A stretch of DNA of 64,000 nt from DAOTTX01 sp034437515 (GCA_034437515.1 DAOTTX010000104.1:62001-126000); one strand, 5' to 3'. Positions 35,719 to 45,390 are shown, counted from the first letter of the stretch. Translations and numbers: made by a program. Notes: generated from the letters alone by a model not told the origin.

Positions 35719-36750
35719 ATGCCGACTTTACAGGATGTCGCCAAACGCGCTGGGGTTTCCATCGCGACGGTTTCCAAAGTCCTCTCCAACACACCCTACT
35801 TTACGGAAGAAACACGGCAAAAAGTGATGTTTGCCGTTAAAGAAATCGGCTATCGGCCGAACCTGGCGGCCCGCGCATTGTCTTCGGGGAAGACCCACGC
35901 GCTTGCTGTTGTTTTCCCGCATGTCTACGACACAATCTTCAAAGATCCGCTGGTGATGCAAATTCTCGAAGGAATTGAGATGGTTGCGACACCACGTCAC
36001 TACAATCTGTTGTTAAGTACTCCACGGCTCACCGGCGATGTGTTCGAGGAACACTACCACCAACTCATCCAGAGTGGTTACGTCGAGGGCGTCATTACAA
36101 TTGATAACGTCACGGCGGCATCGGCGGCGAAAGTGGCGATGACTTACAGCATCCCGACGGTGGTGATCGGTTTTCACGGTACGCATTCTGACTACAGCGT
36201 ATGTAATGACGATTATCACGGTGGCGTTTTGCAGATGCAGCATGTGTTGGCGCTGGGTCATCGGGAGATTGGTATCATCTCCATCGAAGCTGATACCAAC
36301 CTCGCGGTGATCGAACGTCTGCGCGGCTTACGCGATGTCGCCACTGATGCCGGATTATCGTTCGAGGCGATGCCAACCGCGCTAGGTGATTTCAGTGTGG
36401 TCAGTGGCACCAGCGCCGCCGCCGATCTGCTGGAGGCGCATCCCCGATTGACCGCGCTGGTCTGCATGAATGACCGCATGGCGATGGGAGCCGTGCAAGC
36501 GGCATCGGCGCGAGGGTTGCGCGTGCCTGTGGATCTCACCGTGATCGGTTACGACGACATCCCGGTTTCGGCGGTTTACTCACCGCCGCTGACGACGATC
36601 AACCAGCAAGCGGTTTTGCTCGGTGAGCAGGCCGCACACATACTGCTGGACGTCCTCAGCGATAAGCAACCATCCCCGGTGGTTCATCAGCCGACCCTCG
36701 TTGTTAGGGGGACTTCGGCGGAACCACGTTTAAGCCTGAAACATTCATAG
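35719..36750 (+). CDS. LacI-family transcriptional regulator
   Basis: 343 residues, the usual length. The N-terminal helix-turn-helix reads PTLQDVAKRAGVSIATVSKVLSN, here quoted in parts as LQDVAKRAGVSIATVSKVL, followed by the hinge helix NLAARALSSGKTH. The periplasmic-binding-protein-like effector domain follows, with VIGYDDIPVSAVYSPPLTTI as the conserved late motif. It probably senses a sugar. Its operator is upstream of its own gene, and the sugar operon follows on the same strand (79 bases to the binding protein). Confidence 0.93.
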   Translation: MPTLQDVAKRAGVSIATVSKVLSNTPYFTEETRQKVMFAVKEIGYRPNLAARALSSGKTHALAVVFPHVYDTIFKDPLVMQILEGIEMVATPRHYNLLLSTPRLTGDVFEEHYHQLIQSGYVEGVITIDNVTAASAAKVAMTYSIPTVVIGFHGTHSDYSVCNDDYHGGVLQMQHVLALGHREIGIISIEADTNLAVIERLRGLRDVATDAGLSFEAMPTALGDFSVVSGTSAAADLLEAHPRLTALVCMNDRMAMGAVQAASARGLRVPVDLTVIGYDDIPVSAVYSPPLTTINQQAVLLGEQAAHILLDVLSDKQPSPVVHQPTLVVRGTSAEPRLSLKHS

Positions 36751-36829
36751 TGAAAGGAGTTTGCTCTAGACGGGATAAGCACTTTTGAAAGAATTGATCC
36801 ATTTCTATCTACTTAAGGAGAACTAACTC

Positions 36830-38134
36830 ATGCAAAAACGGACAATCGCACTACTTTTTGTCTCTATACTGCTGCTTGCCTTCGTGCTGCCAGCCCTGGC
36901 ACAAGACGAAGAAGAAGCGGTCAACTTGCGTTGGCGTACCCGCCCGGATAACCAGGCTGAAATTGATGTGTATTCCTCTGTGAGTAACGACATCGACGCC
37001 AACTGGGAAGGCGTCAGCCTCGGATACGAGCCGGGTGGTTCGGAATCGGCGGCTTACCAGGACGTGCTCATCACCGAGCTTGAAGCCGGTACCGCACCGG
37101 ATGTTTTCTGGATCCCCGGTACTGACGTGGCACGCTTTGCTGAAGCCGGTGTCATCCTCAATCTGGCGGAGTTCGCCGAAGAAGATGAAGACTTTTCCGT
37201 CGAAGACTTCTACGCCGGGCCGATGGGCTTCCTGACGACACCGGTCGAAGAAGGCCAAGATGCGCTGTGGGGGCTGCCGCGTGACGTCTCCGCGTTTGCC
37301 ATCTACTACAATGCCGAACTGTTTGACGAAGCCGGTCTAGATTACCCCGGCGGCGAGGATTGGGACTGGGATCGCTTTGAAGAAGCTACCCTGGAGATCA
37401 ACTCGCTCGGTGACGACACGGCAGGCTTCGGCATGAACAACTGGTGGGCCAACTATGGTTACTTTGTCAACGCTGCTGGTTCGAGCTTCTTCAACGAAGA
37501 CTACACCGCCTGTGCGCTTGACAACGACGCGACCGTCGAAGGTCTGAGCTTCGCCAAGGAACTCTACGACGCCGGTGCAGCCGTCCCCTGGGGTGATAAC
37601 GCCGAGCCGCCCTTCCTGGCAGGTAATGTTGGTATGTTCCTGAACGGGCGCTGGGCGACCCCTGGCACCATCGAAGGGGCGGATTTTGATTGGAACGTCG
37701 CGCCGCTGCCCGTCGGCCCCAGTGGTGAAGCCACCAACTGGCTGTTCTGGGGGGCTTATGTGGTCAACTCAGAAACCGAGAATCCCGAAGAAGCCTGGGA
37801 TCTGGTCACCCGCCTGACCAGTGCGGAAGTCCAGGGTGAAATCGCTTCACTGGGTGCTAATATCCCCAGTCGCGCCACCGACGAGGCAATCGAACTATTC
37901 CTGAACACGCTGCCGGATTCCGATGTGAACAATCAGGCGTTCATCGCCGGTACGACCGCACCGGACGTCCGCACAGAAGCACCGCTGTTCGCTGGTGACT
38001 GGCCCGCAATCGACGCCGCTTACCTGAATGGTGTGACCGCCGTGTTCAACGGTGATCTCGATGCTGAAGAATTCGCCGCGACGATCTGCACGCAGGTCGC
38101 CGATGAATTTGAAGACATGGAAGAAGAAGAATAG
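36830..38134 (+). CDS. Sugar ABC transporter, substrate-binding protein
   Basis: 434 residues of the MalE/UgpB class. A signal peptide (FVSILLLAFVLPALAQ) is present, without a lipobox cysteine. The mature part starts with a very acidic stretch (DEEEAVNL). Class 1 binding-protein marks include DVFWIPGTDVARFAEAGVILNL, LWGLPRDVSAFAIYYNAELF and MFLNGRWATPG. AAGGAG precedes the ATG. The C-terminus DEFEDMEEEE is acidic. It delivers an unknown mono- or oligosaccharide to the two permeases downstream. A partial terminator-like hairpin follows, which should keep its own expression high. Confidence 0.9.
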   Translation: MQKRTIALLFVSILLLAFVLPALAQDEEEAVNLRWRTRPDNQAEIDVYSSVSNDIDANWEGVSLGYEPGGSESAAYQDVLITELEAGTAPDVFWIPGTDVARFAEAGVILNLAEFAEEDEDFSVEDFYAGPMGFLTTPVEEGQDALWGLPRDVSAFAIYYNAELFDEAGLDYPGGEDWDWDRFEEATLEINSLGDDTAGFGMNNWWANYGYFVNAAGSSFFNEDYTACALDNDATVEGLSFAKELYDAGAAVPWGDNAEPPFLAGNVGMFLNGRWATPGTIEGADFDWNVAPLPVGPSGEATNWLFWGAYVVNSETENPEEAWDLVTRLTSAEVQGEIASLGANIPSRATDEAIELFLNTLPDSDVNNQAFIAGTTAPDVRTEAPLFAGDWPAIDAAYLNGVTAVFNGDLDAEEFAATICTQVADEFEDMEEEE

Positions 38135-38188
38135 CATCTAGCGATGCTTTAACATCGGGGTGGCCTTACGGTCACCCCCCACATTTTT
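38133..38188 (+). terminator. Hairpins between binding protein and permease (attenuating)
   Basis: A 6-bp stem (38133-38138/38143-38148) is followed by a stronger 9-bp stem (38157-38165 with 38170-38178) and, six bases later, TTTTT (38184-38188). The second stem resembles an intrinsic terminator with a short gap and may let only part of the transcripts go on into the permease genes. Confidence 0.6.
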
Positions 38189-38281
38189 ACAGTGCTGGTG
38201 TCGAGGATAGCTGCAACGCAACTGTCTTCCGCACAATCACTGTGAGACACCAAAATTATTCCGCAGGGGGGGCTTTTTTGC

Positions 38282-40009
38282 ATGGATACAACATTTGATC
38301 GTGTAGGCAATCGCGGGACGTCACCATCAGAAGTTGGAACGCCGCTGGTTATTCCGCTGAGTTTGTTCTGGAACATCGTCGTCGCGCTTGGTTCCGGTGC
38401 GCTGGCCTATCATCTACTCTTCGTATTAGACGATCTGCCGCGCTTAGGTGACCCGGTGCGCTACTTCCTCGGTTTGGTCGCCGCGATGCCGATGGTTCTG
38501 GCACTCATCGGTGATGTGTTGCTGCTGCGCAAGCAGGGTGGTGGGCGTTACATCACATTGGTGCTTTATTTCGTCGGTATGGTGCTTTCGCTGGCGCTGT
38601 TGTTGGATCAATGGGGGTTTTACCAGAGTTTTGAGTACATCACGGATGGTGTGATCGAAAATGCGCCGATTACATTGGGCTTCGCCGTCGCTTATGCGTT
38701 GTATTGGTTATCTGGTCGCTTCATCGAAGATGATAATCCGCTACGGGGACGTTTAGACAATGTTGCTGGCATCATCGCGGCGATCACACTTCTGGTGCTG
38801 CTGATTGCCTCTGATGTTCTCGGCGGGTTCGAGTCGTTGTTAAGCACGTACAGTGAATCGCTGACGTGGGTGCTGACCGGGTTAACGGTCGTGTTCGCGC
38901 TGCTGTTCGGTTTTATGTTGCGCCTGGGGCGATATTTCGGCGAGACGCCGGAGCAGCTTGTTTCCTGGCAGGGGTGGTTGATGCTCTCACCAAACATCGT
39001 TGGGTTTGCGATCTTTTTCGCCGGGCCGCTGCTGCTTTCGCTCTATCTCTCGTTCACGGATGCACAGCTCGGTTCCAGCGCGCAGGGGCAAGGGCCGAAC
39101 TTCATCGCGTTCGATAACTATGCTGATCTGCTGGCACTCGAAATCGAGTCTGTGCCGATTGAATACGATGACAGCGGCGAGCGCCTGCTTGTCTACGATC
39201 AAGACATCACAAGCGAGCTTTACGATCCATTGACCGGGTTTGACGTCGGTGATACGCGCTATGTGATCGGTGCGAAGAGCGCGCTCTTCTGGACGGCGAT
39301 GCGTAACACCCTCTTATTTTGTCTGCTGTTGTTACCTTTAGCCATCGTCCCCGCGCTGACGCTTTCACTGATCTTGAACTCCAAACTGCCGGGGATGAAG
39401 TTCTTCCGGGCAGTGTATTTTCTGCCTTCAGTGGCGGCGGTGGTCGGTTCCGCGTTGATCTGGCAGTGGTTGTACGGGTCGGGCGGTACCGGTTACATCA
39501 ACTACGCGATTGGTGAGTTTGTCGGCTTTATCAACGGGATATTCGGCACCGGCATCGCCGAACCGGATGTTCGATGGCTGAACGATCCCAACATTGTACT
39601 GATCTCGGTCGTGATCCTCGCGGCGTGGCAGGTGATCGGTTATAACACCGTGCTGTTTCTCGCCGGTTTGCAGGGTGTGCCAAAAACACTTTACGAAGCA
39701 GCGATGATCGACGGGGCGAACAAGTGGCAACAGTTCCGCAATGTGACCATGCCTATGCTCGCACCGACCACGTTCTTCGTGTTCATCACGACGATGGTCA
39801 CCGGGTTGCAGGCATTCAACGAGCCTTACGCGCTCTTCCCCAACCAGACCGTCCCCGAACAGGCGACGACAGCGGTCTATCATATGTACCGGCGGGCGTT
39901 CTTTGGCTCGCAGTTCGGTGAGGCTTCTGCGATTGCATGGTTGCTATTCATCTTCATTTTCGGCATCACGCTGTTGCAATTCCGCTTCCAGCGCAGCGAA
40001 GCTTACTAA
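38282..40009 (+). CDS. Sugar ABC transporter permease (MalF-type), extended
   Basis: 575 residues, much longer than a usual 290-310-residue MalF-type permease. The first 220 residues hold about six extra hydrophobic helices. The permease core begins with LMLSPNIVGFAIFFAGPLLLSLYLSFTD, has a soluble insert of about 60 residues (LLALEIESVPIEYDD... to SALFWTAMRNT) and the EAA loop EAAMIDGANKWQQFRNVTMP. It pairs with the MalG-type permease 12 bases downstream. No ATPase gene is in the operon. Confidence 0.9.
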   Translation: MDTTFDRVGNRGTSPSEVGTPLVIPLSLFWNIVVALGSGALAYHLLFVLDDLPRLGDPVRYFLGLVAAMPMVLALIGDVLLLRKQGGGRYITLVLYFVGMVLSLALLLDQWGFYQSFEYITDGVIENAPITLGFAVAYALYWLSGRFIEDDNPLRGRLDNVAGIIAAITLLVLLIASDVLGGFESLLSTYSESLTWVLTGLTVVFALLFGFMLRLGRYFGETPEQLVSWQGWLMLSPNIVGFAIFFAGPLLLSLYLSFTDAQLGSSAQGQGPNFIAFDNYADLLALEIESVPIEYDDSGERLLVYDQDITSELYDPLTGFDVGDTRYVIGAKSALFWTAMRNTLLFCLLLLPLAIVPALTLSLILNSKLPGMKFFRAVYFLPSVAAVVGSALIWQWLYGSGGTGYINYAIGEFVGFINGIFGTGIAEPDVRWLNDPNIVLISVVILAAWQVIGYNTVLFLAGLQGVPKTLYEAAMIDGANKWQQFRNVTMPMLAPTTFFVFITTMVTGLQAFNEPYALFPNQTVPEQATTAVYHMYRRAFFGSQFGEASAIAWLLFIFIFGITLLQFRFQRSEAY

Positions 40010-40021
40010 GGAAGGCACATC

Positions 40022-41260
40022 ATGACGAAACTAACTCCCGGTATGATTGTCACCCGTATTCTGATTTATACCGTTTTGGCCGGCTTTGCTTTCTTGATGA
40101 TTTTTCCGTTCCTTTACATGATATCGACCTCGCTCAAGACGACGCAGGATGTGTTCAACGTGCCGCCGCGTCTGCTGCCTTATTCTGCTGTCGCCACGAC
40201 TTACGAAGGTGAGGAGCGCCAGCTCTACACGGTCACCGTCGATGGCGAGACGTATGAGATGATCGAAACGGACGAGCAGCAGCGTTATACATTTTTGACG
40301 ACGCGAGAACGCATCAATACTGAGAATCATCGTGATAGCGAGATCGTCACCCGTCAGCCCGAAGATGCTATCGTCGAAACGGATGAAGTCGTCACCGTGA
40401 TGATGGACAACGGGCGCGAACGTGAATTTGATGTGTTTGAAGTGACCATCGACGGCGAGACTCAGACATTACTGGAAGCGTACAGTTCCAATTTGAGCCA
40501 GTATGTCGTGCCGGATAACCCGGAAATCTCCGCCTTCGTCATCCCGGAAGACCCGGTCGAAGTGGTCGAGTTCCAGTGGGATAATTACCAATATGTGTTT
40601 GGCGTCAATCAAGAAATTCTCGATCTTGACCGGGCTTTCGTCAATACCGCGTTAGTAACTGTGTTGGTCGTGATCGGACAACTCATCACGTCGATTTTTG
40701 GTGGTTATGCCTTCAGCCGTGTGCGCTTTCGTGGGCGTGATACGCTGTTTCTGGTCTATCTGGGGTCGATTATGATCCCGTTCGTCGTGCTGATTATCCC
40801 GATCTATCGGCTCATGGTGATCTTCGGCTGGGACGCGCAGCTCGTCTCTTTGATTATCCCCTGGTTGTTTACGGCCTACGGCACATTCCTGATGCGCCAG
40901 TTCTTCATGAGCATTCCGGTGGAGCTTGAGGAGGCCGCGCTGATGGACGGTGCCAGCCGGTTCCGCATCTTGTGGACGATCTTTGTGCCGCTTAGCCGTC
41001 CAGCGATTGCGACACTGGCGATTTTCTCGTTCCTGTATGCGTGGAACAGCTTCTTGTGGCCGCTGCTCATCATCGGTGAAGGTACGGTCGAGAATCACGT
41101 CTTGACGCTGGCACTGATCCGCTTGAGTAACAGCTTCGCCAACGAGCCAAACATCGTGCTCACGGGTGCGGCGATTGCGATCATCCCGCCCATGATCGTG
41201 TTTGTACTCGCGCAGAAATACTTTATCGAAGGCGTTGCAACCTCCGGGTTGAAAGGTTAG
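40022..41260 (+). CDS. Sugar ABC transporter permease (MalG-type), with long outer loop
   Basis: 412 residues against about 280 for usual family members. Helix 1 (TRILIYTVLAGFAFLMIFPFLYMISTSLK, quoted in parts as LAGFAFLMIFPFLYMISTSL) is followed by a hydrophilic insert of about 150 residues (about 45-200) rich in acidic residues before the rest of the permease (NTALVTVLVVIGQLITSIFGG onward). The EAA loop is EEAALMDGASRFRILWTIFVP. The insert should face the outer side and may contact the binding protein. AAGGAAGG precedes the ATG. Confidence 0.9.
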   Translation: MTKLTPGMIVTRILIYTVLAGFAFLMIFPFLYMISTSLKTTQDVFNVPPRLLPYSAVATTYEGEERQLYTVTVDGETYEMIETDEQQRYTFLTTRERINTENHRDSEIVTRQPEDAIVETDEVVTVMMDNGREREFDVFEVTIDGETQTLLEAYSSNLSQYVVPDNPEISAFVIPEDPVEVVEFQWDNYQYVFGVNQEILDLDRAFVNTALVTVLVVIGQLITSIFGGYAFSRVRFRGRDTLFLVYLGSIMIPFVVLIIPIYRLMVIFGWDAQLVSLIIPWLFTAYGTFLMRQFFMSIPVELEEAALMDGASRFRILWTIFVPLSRPAIATLAIFSFLYAWNSFLWPLLIIGEGTVENHVLTLALIRLSNSFANEPNIVLTGAAIAIIPPMIVFVLAQKYFIEGVATSGLKG

Positions 41261-41263
41261 ACG

Positions 41264-43432
41264 TTGAGAGCAGCATACGACTTTAATCAGGGGTGGTTGT
41301 ATCTCGCTGAACAAGTGGGTGAAACCACCCCCGACAGCGTGTTCGAGCCGGTGACGGTACCCCACAGTAACGTCATCTTGCCGCATCAGGGGTTTGATGA
41401 TGCGGCTTACCAATTCATCAGTACCTATCGCAAACGCTTCACGCTGCCCGAACCCTTGCACGGACGCCGTTTGTACCTCGATTTCGAGGGGGCCATGCTC
41501 GCCGCGACGGTGACGGTCAACGGGCATACATTCGAGGAACACCGGGGCGGGTACACGCCGTTTTCCTTCGACATCACGGATTACGTCGATGCTGATGGTG
41601 AAAACCTGCTCGTCGTTCATCTGGACAGTACAGAACGATCAGATATCCCGCCGTTTGGTTTCGTGGTGGATTACCTGACGTTCGGCGGTATCTACCGGGA
41701 AGTGTCCCTGCGTTACGTCGAGCCGGTACATATCGAAAATGTTCGTGTGCGCACCTATGACGTCTTGAGCGATCAGCGCCGTGCTGCCGTCGATGTGTGG
41801 GTACGCAACCAGAGTGAGGAAGCACAATCGGTCACCGTGCGTGTGGAGACGATTGGGGAAAATCTACACATCGAACCCCATGCAACCGCGCAGACGACTC
41901 TCGATCTCCCCGCCGGTGATTATGCGCTGTGGACGTTGGATGAGCCGATCCTCCACACCGTAGAGACGACGCTGCACAACCAGGATGGCGAAACAATCGA
42001 CCAGATTGAAACGCGCTTTGGCTTTCGTGAGGCGATCTTTAAAGATGATGGATTTTACTTCAACGGTGAGCGGCTTTTTCTGCGTGGCTTGAACCGCCAC
42101 CAGACGTACCCGTTTATAGGCGCGGCGGCTCCGGCGCGCCTGCAACGCAAAGACGCCGAAATCGTCAAATATGAATTGGGCTGTAACCTCGTCCGCACAT
42201 CACATTACCCGCAGAGCGAGCACTTTATCGACTACTGCGACGAGATCGGCCTGTTAGTGTTCGAGGAAATCCCCGGTTGGCAGCATATCGGTGATGTTGA
42301 TTGGCAGGCGCTCAGTCTGCGGGATGTACGGGCGATGATCGAGCGTGACTGGAATCATCCGTCAGTTATCTTATGGGGTGTGCGCATCAACGAATCGGGT
42401 GATAACACCGAGTTCTACACACAGACCAACGCGCTCGCCCACGAACTCGACCCGACCCGGCAGACCGGCGGTGTGCGTTACTTCCAAAAAAGTGAATTCC
42501 TCGAAGACGTGTTTACCTATAACGACTTTAGCAATAGCATCGAGGAACCAAACAATACACCCTACATGGTCACAGAATTTAACGGGCACATGTTCCCGAC
42601 CAAGAGCTTCGACAACGAAGAACGTCGGGTCGAACACGCACTGCGTCACGCTCGTATTCAAGATCGTGCGATGGGCATGGGCGGTGTCTCCGGAGCGATT
42701 GGTTGGTGCGCGTTCGACTATAACACGCACAAAGAGTTCGGCAGTGGCGACCGTATCTGTTATCACGGTGTCATGGATATGTTCCGGTTGCCCAAGTACG
42801 CCGGACACTTCTACGCCAGTCAGGTGTCACCGACGGAGAAAATCGTGCTGCAAGCAGCGACAGTGTGGTCAATGGGAGATCGCAGCAGGGGCGGCAATGA
42901 TCCCCTGTACATCTTTAGCAATTGTGATGTGGTGCGCGTCTACGCCGGGGATGAGGATATCGGGTTGTTTGAACCAGCGCGAGACGAGTTTCCCTACCTG
43001 CCGCAGCCACCGTTCAAGGTCACCGGCTTGCAGATGCGTTGGGGTGATGCCTTTGGTGACTTGCACATCATCGGTTATCTCGACGGTGAACAGGTCGCGG
43101 AGCAGCGCATCGCCTGTGATGGGCAACCGCACGCGCTTGAACTCCATGCCGATGATGACACACTCCACGCTGATAGTGTGGATATGACGCGCCTCACGTT
43201 TCGTCTGGTCGATGTGTATGGCAATCGGTTGCCGTATTTAGCGCAGGTCGTGACGTTCAGCATCGAAGGCCCTGGAGAATTGATCGGGACGAACCCGTTC
43301 CCGTTGATCGGTGGGCAAGCGGCGGTGTTCCTCAAGGCGACCCATACACCGGGGACGGTCACTGTGCGGGCACAGGTGCCGGGGTTGGCGGACGCTGAAG
43401 TTCAAGTTATACTCGACGCTTCATACGTTTAG
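41264..43432 (+). CDS. Glycoside hydrolase family 2 protein
   Basis: 722 residues from a TTG start with AAAGG 7 bases upstream, 3 bases after the MalG-type stop. The jelly-roll N-terminal domain, immunoglobulin-like domain and TIM barrel of GH2 are readable. FYFNGERLFLRGLNRHQTYP and LVRTSHYPQSEHFIDYCDEIG open the barrel; the acid/base glutamate is E377 in WGVRINESGD and the nucleophile E438 in MVTEFNGH. The extra beta domain at the end is common. NES at the acid/base site is usual among GH2 members other than E. coli LacZ. The substrate (galactoside, mannoside or glucuronide) is not clear. No signal peptide, so it cleaves imported oligosaccharide in the cytoplasm. Confidence 0.92.
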   Translation: MRAAYDFNQGWLYLAEQVGETTPDSVFEPVTVPHSNVILPHQGFDDAAYQFISTYRKRFTLPEPLHGRRLYLDFEGAMLAATVTVNGHTFEEHRGGYTPFSFDITDYVDADGENLLVVHLDSTERSDIPPFGFVVDYLTFGGIYREVSLRYVEPVHIENVRVRTYDVLSDQRRAAVDVWVRNQSEEAQSVTVRVETIGENLHIEPHATAQTTLDLPAGDYALWTLDEPILHTVETTLHNQDGETIDQIETRFGFREAIFKDDGFYFNGERLFLRGLNRHQTYPFIGAAAPARLQRKDAEIVKYELGCNLVRTSHYPQSEHFIDYCDEIGLLVFEEIPGWQHIGDVDWQALSLRDVRAMIERDWNHPSVILWGVRINESGDNTEFYTQTNALAHELDPTRQTGGVRYFQKSEFLEDVFTYNDFSNSIEEPNNTPYMVTEFNGHMFPTKSFDNEERRVEHALRHARIQDRAMGMGGVSGAIGWCAFDYNTHKEFGSGDRICYHGVMDMFRLPKYAGHFYASQVSPTEKIVLQAATVWSMGDRSRGGNDPLYIFSNCDVVRVYAGDEDIGLFEPARDEFPYLPQPPFKVTGLQMRWGDAFGDLHIIGYLDGEQVAEQRIACDGQPHALELHADDDTLHADSVDMTRLTFRLVDVYGNRLPYLAQVVTFSIEGPGELIGTNPFPLIGGQAAVFLKATHTPGTVTVRAQVPGLADAEVQVILDASYV

Positions 43433-43453
43433 ATGATACAACGAGGATAACGA

Positions 43454-44473
43454 ATGATCGACTTCCACGCGGGGAAAGCCTTCTGGAATTGGCGCGAGGC
43501 GCTCGCCGCCGCGCAAGAACGTTTGACTGCCTTGCATGAAGCGGTCGGTCATGTGTCAGTGCAACCTCTAGCGGAGATGTCTCGTCTTTACGCTATCGTG
43601 CTTGAATACCAACCAGATTTAATCATTGAGGTGGGGCGCTTGAGTGGCAACACCACCGTTGTGATCACCGAGGCCGCCCAACAACTGGAAAACACTCCCG
43701 ACGTCAAAAGCTACTGCCTGACCAACGTCTGGCAGGAGGTGACCGTGCCAAAACTGGCGGCGTTGACTGATGACGCATGGTTTGCACCGCTCGACGCGCA
43801 GCAGATCAACGCTTTCGATGTCGATATGCAAGCTGTCTTCGGCGACTCGGAGCGTATCTTGTTTTTATGGGATGCACACGGGTGGGCGATTGCAGAATAC
43901 ATGCTTGGGGTGGTGCTGCCGCTGCTGCGTGAACGCGAGCATCTGATGATGATTCACGACATCTTCGACACACGTTATGTCTTCCCTGGAGCGAAGCCAT
44001 ATAACGGCACGGGGATATGGCAGGGTGAAGCCCCGCCACATGATCAGATGCCGCTGACTCGTATCTTTGCCGGGCCGGTCTATGGCATTTACGAGGAGAT
44101 CCTGGCTGTTCTGGATTTCTCGACCCGTAACGACCTCCCTATGCATAGTGTCGAACATGAAATGCGAACATTCATCGAAGCGGATGAGGCGCGGATGCAG
44201 GAAGCGGTCGATCTGTTGGGGGCGGTGTGGACGAACTTTAGCACACAATGGTGGTGGATCTCGCTTAACGAGAAAGCAGCGGATGTGCCGTTGACCTTCC
44301 CTACGTTTACACGACCTCAACCCGAAGTACAAACGCCCAAAGAGAAACTTGCCGATCAGATCCAACGTGACCTGGGGCGTTACACCAGCACGGATAAACC
44401 GTCACCACTCACTTATCTGTTAATTCTGGCGAAGGTGCTTACCGGGCGATATGCGCGTTACTACAACGAGTAG
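43454..44473 (+). CDS. Methyltransferase-like protein of unknown function
   Basis: 339 residues with GAGGATAACGA before the ATG. A Rossmann-like core starts at DLIIEVGRLSGNT (55-67), then ILFLWDAHGWAIAEYMLG and HLMMIHDIFDTRY, the arrangement of class I methyltransferases and their cephalosporin-hydroxylase-like relatives. The glycine-rich loop is shortened (GRLSGN in place of GxGxG), so SAM binding is uncertain. It is the last gene of the sugar operon, only 21 bases after GH2, and may modify a sugar or glycoside. The family is not recognised further. Confidence 0.6.
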   Translation: MIDFHAGKAFWNWREALAAAQERLTALHEAVGHVSVQPLAEMSRLYAIVLEYQPDLIIEVGRLSGNTTVVITEAAQQLENTPDVKSYCLTNVWQEVTVPKLAALTDDAWFAPLDAQQINAFDVDMQAVFGDSERILFLWDAHGWAIAEYMLGVVLPLLREREHLMMIHDIFDTRYVFPGAKPYNGTGIWQGEAPPHDQMPLTRIFAGPVYGIYEEILAVLDFSTRNDLPMHSVEHEMRTFIEADEARMQEAVDLLGAVWTNFSTQWWWISLNEKAADVPLTFPTFTRPQPEVQTPKEKLADQIQRDLGRYTSTDKPSPLTYLLILAKVLTGRYARYYNE

Positions 44474-44483
44474 AAATAGTTGC

Positions 44484-44514
44484 TTGACTCTCCTACTGTC
44501 GGAAGGTGTAAGCT
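44484..44514 (+). promoter_or_regulatory. MerR-type promoter with 19-bp spacer
   Basis: TTGACT (44484-44489) and TAAGCT (44509-44514) are separated by 19 bases, the overlong spacer typical of MerR-activated promoters. The spacer carries an imperfect dyad (ACTCTCC...GGAAGGT). The MerR gene starts 28 bases downstream. Confidence 0.75.
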
Positions 44515-44541
44515 GCATCTGATGGCAATGGAGGAATGGTC

Positions 44542-45390
44542 ATGTTTAAGATCGGCGAGTTTTCTCGGTTCAGTCGTGTCTCGGTCAAGATGCTGCGTCA
44601 TTACGACGAGATCGGCCTGCTGAGGCCAGCGCATGTGGATCCGTTCACGAACTATCGTTACTACACAGCGGATCAACTGCCACATCTGAACCGGATCATA
44701 CTACTCAAAGACCTCGATTTCAGTCTGGAACAGATCGCCGAATTTCTGAACGAGGAACTTTCCTTCGATGAGATACGAGGTGTGCTGAAGCTCAAATGGG
44801 CAGAAATCAAGGCGCGGATGCAGGCCGATAGACAGCGGTTGGCAGTGTTGGAGCGCGTGACGATGCAGTTGAAGCACGAGATGCCACTCCTGAGCCACGT
44901 GGTCATCGTGCGAGAAATCACCGCACAATGGGTTGTCAGCATTCGACGTCACATTTCGTTCTCAGACGATGTCTCTACGTTGTTTGAACAGTTAGAAGCC
45001 ACCGTTGCGCGATATGATGCACGTGCGACCGCACCTCCATTGATGATCTATCATGACATGGAATTCGTCGAAGGGCGGCAGGATGTCGAGGTCGTTGTGC
45101 CGGTCGTAAAGGGGTTTGACCCACCAGAGGACGTGCAAACTTACACACTCCCAGGTGGGAAAATGGCCTGTATCGTCTACACCGGTGACTACACCAATAC
45201 CGACCCGTTAATTCGACAGTTCCCCGGTTGGTTAGCCGCCAACGGTTGCCGTGCAGCGGGGCCGTTGCGTGAGGTTTATCTCCGCTTTGGCGCGGATAAC
45301 GTCGGCTACACCCTGCCGGACGCTTACCTCGCGGATGTAGCGGCGGCTTACGTTACGGAGTTGCAACTGCCATTCGAGGTCGATGCATGA
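44542..45390 (+). CDS. MerR-family regulator with GyrI-like effector domain
   Basis: 282 residues from the ATG at 44542, 7 bases after GGAGG (an ATG at 44536 lies too close to that site). The N-terminal winged helix is FKIGEFSRFSRVSVKMLRHY followed by YDEIGLLRPAHVDP, then the long dimerisation helix about residues 80-115. The C-terminal 150 residues form a GyrI/BmrR-like ligand domain (MACIVYTGDYTNTDPLIRQF). Such proteins sense small, often cationic or lipophilic molecules and activate their own promoter by DNA twisting. The aldo/keto reductase downstream (55 bases) is a likely target. Confidence 0.9.
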   Translation: MFKIGEFSRFSRVSVKMLRHYDEIGLLRPAHVDPFTNYRYYTADQLPHLNRIILLKDLDFSLEQIAEFLNEELSFDEIRGVLKLKWAEIKARMQADRQRLAVLERVTMQLKHEMPLLSHVVIVREITAQWVVSIRRHISFSDDVSTLFEQLEATVARYDARATAPPLMIYHDMEFVEGRQDVEVVVPVVKGFDPPEDVQTYTLPGGKMACIVYTGDYTNTDPLIRQFPGWLAANGCRAAGPLREVYLRFGADNVGYTLPDAYLADVAAAYVTELQLPFEVDA

